From the IMG/VR virus record IMGVR_UViG_3300042516_000156, positions 1-25,131 of that record: a stretch of DNA of 25,131 bases; one strand, 5' to 3'. The position numbers were made by a program, and so were the translations under genes. The DNA comes from a virus. Shown one piece after another: positions 1 to 5,422 of the stretch (the stretch's first letter is position 1; every line of letters begins with the position of its first letter). The notes beneath the pieces are model-generated. The model saw only the letters and a list, made by a program, of their open reading frames with translations, had not been told where the DNA came from and searched no databases.

Positions 1-386
1 ACGCAGGTACTGATGCTTTTGCTGGTATTGTTCGTAACAACGGTACATTAGCAGATGCTATCTCAGCAGCGTTCTCTGATCGCACTGGTAGCACTCAAGC
101 AAATCGTCAAGAGTTTCTTGATGGTGGAGCACAGACACTAGGTAATACACGTACCACTCGTGTACTTGGTGTAGATGTTCTTGAAGTTCCTTACTATCCT
201 GCAGGTTATGTTGATTTAACATTCCCTCAGAACCGTGTATGGGGTTTCCAAAGAGACATCACTGTAAACCGTGAATACAAGCCAAAGAAAGATACTATCG
301 AATACACAGTATTCGTACGATTTGGTATCCAATGGGAAGAACTAGATGCAGTCGCTTATGTTGACGCAGATAGTGCTGATTCCTAA
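1..386 (+). CDS. Major capsid protein, C-terminal part (5' end outside window)
   Basis: The open frame enters from the left edge (first complete codon at base 3) and runs 127 codons to TAA at 384-386. The visible protein is about the last third of a capsid-like protein. It contains LGVDVLEVPYYPAGYVDLTF, then WGFQRDITVNREYKPKKDTI and FVRFGIQWEELDAVAYVD, a pattern of late beta strands typical of the end of HK97-fold capsid proteins in siphoviruses. Position agrees: it precedes a strong terminator and a run of connector genes, the standard head-to-tail order. Arginine codons are mostly CGT or CGC, unlike the AGA-rich low-expression genes downstream, which fits a very abundant protein. Family assignment is inferred from sequence feel and context; the N-terminal part was not available. 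Confidence 0.75.
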   Translation, partial: AGTDAFAGIVRNNGTLADAISAAFSDRTGSTQANRQEFLDGGAQTLGNTRTTRVLGVDVLEVPYYPAGYVDLTFPQNRVWGFQRDITVNREYKPKKDTIEYTVFVRFGIQWEELDAVAYVDADSADS

Positions 387-406
387 GATCTAAAAAATCA
401 AATATT

Positions 407-446
407 AGGGAGGGTAGCGTAAAAACTACCCTCCTTATTCTTATTC
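407..446 (+). terminator. Intrinsic terminator after the major capsid gene
   Basis: GGAGGGTAG (409-417) pairs perfectly with CTACCCTCC (426-434) across an 8-base loop, and A407/G408 can extend the stem against T435/T436. A T-rich tail (TTATTCTTATT) follows. It starts about 20 bases after the capsid stop codon, as expected for a Rho-independent terminator that caps a highly expressed gene. Confidence 0.85.
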
Positions 447-455
447 TGGTATAAT
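447..455 (+). promoter_or_regulatory. Extended -10 promoter TGGTATAAT
   Basis: TGG+TATAAT is a perfect extended -10 element (TGn followed by TATAAT at 450-455). No good -35 box is seen about 17 bases upstream, where the terminator stem lies. Predicted start of transcription is near 462, giving a short leader that contains the AGGAGA ribosome site (469-474) of the next gene. The same motif recurs at 3556, 5041 and 18257. Confidence 0.65.
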
Positions 456-477
456 TACAAATAAGCATAGGAGATTT

Positions 478-831
478 ATGAATTTAACAATTGAAGAGTT
501 ATCAACTAAAACCGTAATGGCATTAAAAGCATATGCAAAAAAAAATAATATAGAACTGTTTGACGCAAACACTAAACTTGAAATATTAGAAATTCTTGCT
601 AGTTGGATTCCACCAGAAAATACAAAAGAGTTAGTAGAAAAAGAAAACAAAACAAAAACACTAATAAATAAGGTAGCCTTATATTCACAAAGAAACCTAC
701 ATATGGATAGTTTAGGGGCTTTAAAAGTAGGATACAACATAGTCTCAAAGGAGGCATCGGAAAAGTGGCTAACACACAAACTGGTACGTATTGCACAACC
801 AGAAGAAGTAGCCTCATACTACGGTAAATAA
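478..831 (+). CDS. Small head/neck-region protein with SAP-like (Rho N-terminal type) domain
   Basis: 117 residues. The first 40 residues (LSTKTVMALKAYAKKNNIEL followed by a short helix) look like the SAP/Rho-N/HeH-type two-helix motif, a nucleic-acid-binding or structural module often found in small phage virion proteins. The C-terminal half (residues about 60-117) ends in SEKWLTHKLVRIAQPEEVASYYG and is a separate compact domain I cannot name. ATG 478 is supported by AGGAGA at 469-474, and a promoter lies directly upstream. Position between capsid and connector genes points to a minor head or neck component. The exact role is unknown; DNA binding is only suggested by the domain type. Confidence 0.65.
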   Translation: MNLTIEELSTKTVMALKAYAKKNNIELFDANTKLEILEILASWIPPENTKELVEKENKTKTLINKVALYSQRNLHMDSLGALKVGYNIVSKEASEKWLTHKLVRIAQPEEVASYYGK

Positions 832-833
832 AA

Positions 834-1820
834 ATGCAGATACTACGTCTTCCACCATACCCACTTTCTGTAACTTATAAAGTTCCAGATGCTAATGCTG
901 ACTATATAATTGTTATTGAAAACATTGCAGAATTAACAGAAATCGAAGAGTCTGTAGAGTCTAATGCTGCCAAAGATATCACTTATTCTTTAGATGATGA
1001 CTTTGTTAAATATGATAAGTCTTATGCATTAACTATTTATGAAGATGGTGGTTCTTCAGGAGAAATACTTGTTCGTGGAGATGTCGTCGTACAAGATAAT
1101 CTAGAAATTATGAGGCCATACGTAGATCCAACATCTTTGGCTACATCTAATACAGCAACTGATATAGCACTTTATAAAGGTTATGAAAATTTAGCAAGAG
1201 CAATTATTGATGCTGCCGTTGGTGGATTTTATTATGACAGAACTTATTTAGAAGTTGTTGGTCAAGGAAATGATTATTTACCGCTTTGGAAAAAAACACA
1301 CAAACTTTTAAAAATATATGAAAATGCAGAACTAGTATACGATATAGAAAATGAAGAAGGTCCAGCCTTAACAGACTATACATTTTTTATAACTAAAGAT
1401 AAAACAGCAATCACTAAAGATCCACTTGAAAATGTTGACTCTATAAATCGTGCAGAAAGAAGATATTCTCGTATACCTCTAGGCATATCTGACTCTATGA
1501 GTTTATTTGATACAGAAGATAGTGGAAATACTCAAACTGTTGTTCCAGGCGTAGCATTTTCAGAAGGTGCAGATTACATTATTTTAGCAGAAACAGGATA
1601 TAAGGTTGTTCCTTATGATATTCAAGACGCAACGTTAATGTTAATTGATGATATTAAGTGTGGAAAATTAGATTATTATAAGAGATATATTAAAAACTAT
1701 AGCACTGATCAGTTTAAAATTGAATATGATAAGCGTCTAATTGACGGCACTGGAAACATATTAGTAGATAAAATTTTAGAAAAATATAAAGAGAATATTA
1801 TTCGTCCAGGAGTATTATGA
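834..1820 (+). CDS. Putative head-to-tail connector (adaptor) protein
   Basis: 328 residues, starting two bases after the previous stop with no clear Shine-Dalgarno site, so probably translationally coupled. The N-terminal third (residues about 1-95) is rich in alternating hydrophobic and acidic residues and looks like a beta-sandwich. Around residues 115-170 there is a helical stretch (YENLARAIIDAAVGGFYYDR, then a segment ending YENAELVYD) resembling the helical core of gp6/gp15-type adaptor proteins that dock beneath the portal. That domain is much smaller in HK97 and SPP1, so this would be an enlarged actinophage-style version. The place in the order (first large gene after the capsid, before two smaller neck genes) agrees. 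Moderate confidence; a structural comparison would settle it. Confidence 0.55.
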   Translation: MQILRLPPYPLSVTYKVPDANADYIIVIENIAELTEIEESVESNAAKDITYSLDDDFVKYDKSYALTIYEDGGSSGEILVRGDVVVQDNLEIMRPYVDPTSLATSNTATDIALYKGYENLARAIIDAAVGGFYYDRTYLEVVGQGNDYLPLWKKTHKLLKIYENAELVYDIENEEGPALTDYTFFITKDKTAITKDPLENVDSINRAERRYSRIPLGISDSMSLFDTEDSGNTQTVVPGVAFSEGADYIILAETGYKVVPYDIQDATLMLIDDIKCGKLDYYKRYIKNYSTDQFKIEYDKRLIDGTGNILVDKILEKYKENIIRPGVL

Positions 1821-2269
1821 TGGAAGACTGTACAACAACAGACTTTCTTTATCCAATGAAGGCAGATTTATATTATCCAGTTATAACACAAACTCAATAT
1901 GGACAGGCAAGCAGGACATGGTTTTATGACAGAACTATTATCTGTAATGCTACTTCTGTAGGAGGAGCAGGTACTGAACAAATTAAGCCAGAAGCATTTT
2001 TACAACATGAAAACAAATTAATAGCAAGAACAAAGACAGATCCAAGAATGTCTTCAACTCAAACAGATAATGCTATTACAAACATTTTAATTACAAACAT
2101 TCGTAATACCAATGATGAACTTATATACAGAGAAACAGGGGGACCAAGGTCTGGGCGTGGAACTATATATGAAGTAGCAACAGTAGATCCTTTTAGTGGA
2201 CCATTTGGCTCAGTTGAATACTTTAAAATATTGTTGCGTAGGACAGAAAATCAAACCATAACAGACTAA
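1817..2269 (+). CDS. Putative head-closure / head-tail stopper protein
   Basis: 150 residues; ATG 1817 overlaps the previous stop by four bases (ATGA), indicating translational coupling. A compact, mostly beta protein: it contains YYPVITQTQYGQASRTWFYDR near residues 19-39 and an ending of the type IYEVATVDPFSGPFGSVEYF. This matches the shape of SPP1 gp16/lambda FII-like stopper proteins, which begin with a strand carrying 'platform' residues and close with a strand describing the assay-like 'Y.I..V....G...Y..I.L' pattern. The assignment rests on size, fold impression and order in the neck cluster; no catalytic motif is expected. Confidence 0.5.
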   Translation: MMEDCTTTDFLYPMKADLYYPVITQTQYGQASRTWFYDRTIICNATSVGGAGTEQIKPEAFLQHENKLIARTKTDPRMSSTQTDNAITNILITNIRNTNDELIYRETGGPRSGRGTIYEVATVDPFSGPFGSVEYFKILLRRTENQTITD

Positions 2270-2946
2270 TGATAATTACAACAAATACTAAAAGTTTTAA
2301 TAAACAAATGAACAATATTGTTGAATATGCTTTTGGTTTTTTAGAGGGTGCTCAAAAAGGTAAAACTATTTTTTTAAAAAATTTAGGAGCAGGAACAATA
2401 GAAGCAATGGCTAGATATGTAGATGTTTCAGCAAGAGGAAATCCAGCAGCACTTCAACATGTTTATGAATGGTATCAAGTTGGTAGCCCTAGCGCAAGAT
2501 TATTTAACATTAACTATACAGTTAGCAATCTAGGATTAAGCATTAATTCAAACTTTAAACAGTCAAAAACTGTTAAAAAAGATTCTAACGTACCATTTTA
2601 CAATAAAGCAAAAATTATGGAAGATGGCATTCCAGTTACAATAAAACCTAGAAGATCACCAGTCTTGGTGTTTAGTGAAGGTGGGCAAACAGTGTTTACC
2701 AAAAAGTCAGTAGTTATTTCTAATCCTGGAGGAAGTCAGGCTAGGGGATCATTTGAAAAAATTATGGATGAGTTTATTTTAAAATATTTTAAACAATCGT
2801 TTTTACGGGCTAGCGGAATGTATGATTATATTAAAAAACCAACAGTATTTAAAAAAAATATTAAGGTTGGTTCTCGAATGGGTAAATCCAAAGGTATCGA
2901 CACTGGCTTTAAATGGATTGTTAATGCAAAGATTGGTGTAGAATAG
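2269..2946 (+). CDS. Putative neck / tail completion protein (HK97 gp10-like)
   Basis: 225 residues; its ATG shares one base with the previous TAA (TAATG). The protein is basic, begins with a helical segment (NTKSFNKQMNNIVEYAFGFL), and has a beta-rich middle with PVTIKPRRSPVLVFSEGGQT and a lysine-rich C-terminal end. Proteins of the HK97 gp10 family occupy this slot, third in the connector, stopper, gp10-like, terminator series, and have an N-terminal helix followed by a beta domain. The length is above the usual 110-170 residues of that family. Function is inferred from order and general features. Confidence 0.5.
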   Translation: MIITTNTKSFNKQMNNIVEYAFGFLEGAQKGKTIFLKNLGAGTIEAMARYVDVSARGNPAALQHVYEWYQVGSPSARLFNINYTVSNLGLSINSNFKQSKTVKKDSNVPFYNKAKIMEDGIPVTIKPRRSPVLVFSEGGQTVFTKKSVVISNPGGSQARGSFEKIMDEFILKYFKQSFLRASGMYDYIKKPTVFKKNIKVGSRMGKSKGIDTGFKWIVNAKIGVE

Positions 2947-2950
2947 TATT

Positions 2951-3550
2951 ATGTCAGAGTTAATAAGTGTAAATAATAATACAGGATTTCCACCTGTTTT
3001 TTTAAATGCCTATGTTCTTGAAGAATTAAGAAAGTTTAAAGGGGTTGATGGCAATCCACTAATGCCAACTGGACCAGAACCATTTCAACCATTTTTTCCA
3101 GCACAGGTTCCTGATAGCGTGGAAGGTATCTATAATGACATTCCATTTATTAGAAACAACCCAGATACAACAGTAATTATCTTTGATAGACTTATCAGAT
3201 TTAGACCAACAACTTTTTATAGACATAAAAGAGAGCAATTAATATATTTTATTTATAGTCCAAATCTTTCTAAACTAATTGACACTACTAGGGTTATTAT
3301 TGAATGCCTAGATAGAGAAGATGCTGCTGCTCAAGACCTAAACCTCTGGATATCTGAAAATGATATTCTTGATGAAAATGAAAATGCTATTGCTAAAAAT
3401 GTATTTTTTCACAATATAAAGGTTTATCAGGCAGATGAAAGTAGAGATATATTAGAATTAGCCTCTGCTAGAACCCTAGGATTAAACAAACTTATTATTG
3501 AATATGATTATCACACAGGTGGGGGTGGGGTATCAGAAAGATACACATAA
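2951..3550 (+). CDS. Putative tail terminator protein
   Basis: 199 residues, starting four bases after the previous stop without an obvious Shine-Dalgarno site. Visible parts include a central basic/aromatic segment (FDRLIRFRPTTFYRHKREQL), then an alpha-beta stretch (IYFIYSPNLSKLIDTTRVII) and a final strand IIEYDYHT. The alternation of strand and helix, the size and the position as the last gene before the major tail protein fit a tail terminator, the ring that stops tail-tube growth and joins tail to head. A glycine-rich turn (GGGG) lies near the C-terminus. Assignment is contextual. Confidence 0.5.
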   Translation: MSELISVNNNTGFPPVFLNAYVLEELRKFKGVDGNPLMPTGPEPFQPFFPAQVPDSVEGIYNDIPFIRNNPDTTVIIFDRLIRFRPTTFYRHKREQLIYFIYSPNLSKLIDTTRVIIECLDREDAAAQDLNLWISENDILDENENAIAKNVFFHNIKVYQADESRDILELASARTLGLNKLIIEYDYHTGGGGVSERYT

Positions 3551-3555
3551 AACGG

Positions 3556-3564
3556 TGTTATAAT
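3556..3564 (+). promoter_or_regulatory. Extended -10 promoter TGTTATAAT before major tail gene
   Basis: TGT+TATAAT, second copy of the TGnTATAATT motif, six bases after the tail-terminator stop. No convincing -35 box. Predicted start near 3571 gives a leader of about 55 bases, the longest in the window, ahead of the major tail gene. Confidence 0.6.
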
Positions 3565-3602
3565 TAACATGAGGAAACAAACGCCAAACAACTTAATATC
3601 TA

Positions 3603-3614
3603 TTTCTATAGAAA
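3603..3614. repeat. 12-bp perfect palindrome in the major tail gene leader
   Basis: TTTCTATAGAAA reads the same on both strands and ends right beside the GAGGTG ribosome site at 3615-3620. As RNA it would make only a 4-bp stem, so a protein-binding site is as likely as a hairpin. It may also be chance in AT-rich DNA. Confidence 0.35.
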
Positions 3615-3625
3615 GAGGTGAATAA

Positions 3626-4264
3626 ATGGCATATAGTCGTGGAACATCGACCAACATTATCGTTGGCGCTGCAGCACTTTTTGTTGCAGACACAACTTTA
3701 ACTCCAGGTACACTGGAAAGTTTTGATACTGAAGAATCATTCAAGGAAACCCTTGCTGATGATGCAGGTTATACAAACGTAGGTTACACCATGAACGGTC
3801 TTGAATTACAGTTCCAACCAGACTTCGGTGAAGTACAGGTTGACCAAATTCTTGACGTTGCTAAACTTTACAAGCAGGGCATGCAAGTAAATCTTGCAAC
3901 TGCTTTTGCTGAGGCTACCCTTGAGAATCTTCTTTTGGCTCTAGCATTTAACTCAGATGAACTATCTGGATCAAAGGCATCTAACGCAGGACAGGTTTTA
4001 AACCTATCTGCAGGAGATATCGGTGAATGTCCAGTAGAGCGTGGAATTGTTGCAGTAGGACCTGGTACAGGTGATTGTATTGACTCTCCATTCGTGGAAC
4101 GTGTTTATACAGCATACCGTGCTTTGTCAATTGAAAACGTAACAGTTTCAGCAAAGCGTGATGAGGCTTCAATGTTTGAAGTATCATTCCGTTTATTACC
4201 AGAAGATACTTCAGGCTCATACGGTAAGATCGTTGATCGTACCTTCGGAGAATTATTATCTTAA
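3626..4264 (+). CDS. Major tail protein (tail tube subunit)
   Basis: 212 residues. The start is fixed by GAGGTG at 3615-3620, five bases before ATG. The protein begins MAYSRGTSTNIIVGAAALFV and continues with alternating beta strands (GYTMNGLELQFQPDFGEVQV, SIENVTVSAKRDEASMFEVS, FRLLPEDTSGSYGKIVDRTF), the pattern of tail-tube proteins with a gpV-like beta-barrel. It has its own promoter, is followed by a strong terminator, and all seven arginine codons are CGT, all signs of very high expression as needed for a protein present in hundreds of copies per virion. The chaperone and tape measure genes come next, the standard order. Confidence 0.8.
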   Translation: MAYSRGTSTNIIVGAAALFVADTTLTPGTLESFDTEESFKETLADDAGYTNVGYTMNGLELQFQPDFGEVQVDQILDVAKLYKQGMQVNLATAFAEATLENLLLALAFNSDELSGSKASNAGQVLNLSAGDIGECPVERGIVAVGPGTGDCIDSPFVERVYTAYRALSIENVTVSAKRDEASMFEVSFRLLPEDTSGSYGKIVDRTFGELLS

Positions 4265-4277
4265 TAGTTTAACTATT
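4263..4277. repeat. 15-base near-perfect palindrome at the end of the major tail gene
   Basis: AATAGTT and AACTATT flank a single T, overlapping the TAA stop codon and lying just upstream of the terminator stem. The one-base centre cannot form a tight RNA hairpin, so it is either an operator-like DNA site or a chance AT-rich symmetry. Confidence 0.3.
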
Positions 4278-4283
4278 CTACAT

Positions 4284-4317
4284 AGCCCATGTCTTCGGAT
4301 GTGGGCTTTGTTGTTTT
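4284..4317 (+). terminator. Intrinsic terminator with UUCG tetraloop after the major tail gene
   Basis: AGCCCATGTC (4284-4293) pairs with GGATGTGGGCT-type bases 4298-4307: eight Watson-Crick and two G-T pairs, closed by a C(UUCG)G tetraloop, one of the most stable RNA loops known. A T-rich tail (TTTGTTGTTTT) follows. The layout is textbook Rho-independent termination. Confidence 0.9.
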
Positions 4318-4318
4318 A

Positions 4319-4327
4319 TGATAGAAT
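4319..4327 (+). promoter_or_regulatory. Weaker extended -10 element TGATAGAAT before the long chaperone gene
   Basis: TGA+TAGAAT has the extended -10 shape with one departure from TATAAT. It sits immediately after the terminator tail. The expected transcription start, six to eight bases downstream, would be at about 4333-4337, essentially at the ATG (4337) of the next gene. Confidence 0.5.
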
Positions 4328-4336
4328 AGATTTTAT

Positions 4337-5032
4337 ATGGCAACTACAATATATAAAAGCAAAGTGGTTTATTTATTTGATGGTACAGAATTAGAAATAA
4401 TACCATTAAAAATAAAATATCTTCGTGATTTTATGATAACATTTGATAACATTAAAAATACTAAACATGATGATGAAGCAATTGGCGTATTGGTAGAGTG
4501 TGTCAGAGTATGTATGAAACAATATTATCCTAAAATTGCGGGTACCGTTAAAGATGTTGAAGATAATATAGATATGCCAACAATTTATGATATTTTAGAT
4601 ATTGCTGCTGGAATACGTATTAATAAAAAGTCACAAGAGCCAGTTAAAGATCAAGCAATAGACAGCGGGCAGACATGGGAAAATCTTGACTTAGCCAAAC
4701 TAGAGTCTGAAGTATTTTTACTAGGTATATGGAAAGATTATCAAGAATTAGAAACTTCTTTATCAATGCCAGAATTAATGGCAACCTTAGAAGTAAGCCG
4801 AGAGTTAGATTATACAGAAAAGAAATTTTTGGCTGCAATTCAAGGCGTAGATTTAGACGGGGAAACAAATAAAAACAAGGGTCAAAAAGAATGGGAAGAT
4901 ATGAAAGCCAGAGTATTTAGTAAAGGCGCAACAAAAGATAGCAATGATGTCTTAGCCTTACAAGGTGTAAATGCACAAAAAGCAGGGTTTGGCATAGGGA
5001 TGGGTTTGGATTACGAAGATCTAACAAAATAA
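4337..5032 (+). CDS. Tail assembly chaperone, long form (G-T-like)
   Basis: 231 residues. Residues 1-94 align with the short protein encoded at 5074-5397, with about 40 identical positions counted by eye, including MATT, DGT, PLKI, LR.FM, ECV and the P..AG block. Residues about 95-231 form an additional acidic/helical domain missing from the short form. In lambda and most long-tailed phages the short G and long G-T proteins bind the tape measure and recruit tube subunits, and G-T is made by a -1 frameshift; the 107:231 length ratio here is close to lambda's 140:279. This gene is one uninterrupted frame and needs no frameshift. There is no Shine-Dalgarno site upstream and the predicted promoter start is at the ATG, so the message is probably leaderless and modestly translated. 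Confidence 0.75.
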   Translation: MATTIYKSKVVYLFDGTELEIIPLKIKYLRDFMITFDNIKNTKHDDEAIGVLVECVRVCMKQYYPKIAGTVKDVEDNIDMPTIYDILDIAAGIRINKKSQEPVKDQAIDSGQTWENLDLAKLESEVFLLGIWKDYQELETSLSMPELMATLEVSRELDYTEKKFLAAIQGVDLDGETNKNKGQKEWEDMKARVFSKGATKDSNDVLALQGVNAQKAGFGIGMGLDYEDLTK

Positions 5033-5040
5033 CCTCTTTA

Positions 5041-5049
5041 TGCTATAAT
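5041..5049 (+). promoter_or_regulatory. Extended -10 promoter TGCTATAAT before the short chaperone gene
   Basis: TGC+TATAAT followed by TGACAT, third exact TGnTATAATT copy, nine bases after the long chaperone stop. Predicted start is near 5056, leaving a leader of about 17 bases that contains the AGGAGG site. Confidence 0.65.
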
Positions 5050-5062
5050 TGACATAACCTAT

Positions 5063-5068
5063 AGGAGG
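5063..5068 (+). promoter_or_regulatory. Strong Shine-Dalgarno site of the short chaperone
   Basis: AGGAGG, five bases before ATG 5074, is an almost complete match to the anti-Shine-Dalgarno sequence. It contrasts with the absence of any such site before the long paralogue and so bears on the expected short:long ratio. Confidence 0.8.
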
Positions 5069-5073
5069 AAATA

Positions 5074-5397
5074 ATGGCGACAACCACGCATGAGGCTGAA
5101 CAAGTCACCCTCATTGATGGAACAAAAATAACAGTTCGCCCGCTAAAAATCTCTCTTCTTCGTCCATTTATGAAGAAGTTTGAAGGGGTGGCTAAGGTTG
5201 CAGAAGATAATGAGAAATCAATGACTCTTCTGATTGAGTGTGTACAAATTGCTATGGAGCAATACAAGCCAGAATTGGCTGGAGACATTCAAAAACTAGA
5301 AGATCTTTTAGATCTTCCAACTGTGTATAAAATTGTTGAAGCAGCATCTGGCATTAACTTGTCATCTGTTACAGACATTCTTAATTCACAGGCATAA
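5074..5397 (+). CDS. Tail assembly chaperone, short form (G-like paralogue)
   Basis: 107 residues, MATTTHEAEQVTLIDGTKIT at the start, ending shortly after the region shared with the long form (4337-5032). It has its own perfect extended -10 promoter and AGGAGG site, and its two arginine codons are CGN, so high expression is likely. In the lambda model the G protein is made in large excess over G-T and coats the tape measure before tube assembly; this short protein sits directly before the tape measure gene, where G is found. No slippery heptamer or overlapping downstream frame was seen at its end: only 25 bases separate it from the next gene. The duplication probably replaces frameshifting; that is inference. 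Confidence 0.75.
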   Translation: MATTTHEAEQVTLIDGTKITVRPLKISLLRPFMKKFEGVAKVAEDNEKSMTLLIECVQIAMEQYKPELAGDIQKLEDLLDLPTVYKIVEAASGINLSSVTDILNSQA

Positions 5398-5422
5398 TTA
5401 TATATTAGAAAAGGTGTGATAA

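Noticed and set aside
441-817. Minus-strand frames opposite the SAP-like gene
   Set aside because: They overlap the terminator, promoter and an obviously coding + frame; hydrophobic runs come from reverse reading of Lys/Glu-rich codons.
3569-3625. 18-codon mini-ORF (MRKQTPNNLISISIERGE) in the major tail gene leader
   Set aside because: No ribosome site, and the predicted transcription start lies at or just after its ATG. It ends right before the tail gene start, probably by chance.
5393-5405. CATAAT/TATATATT sequences between short chaperone and tape measure as a promoter
   Set aside because: The TGn extension is missing and AT-rich DNA makes such matches common; the tape measure can be read from the chaperone promoter.
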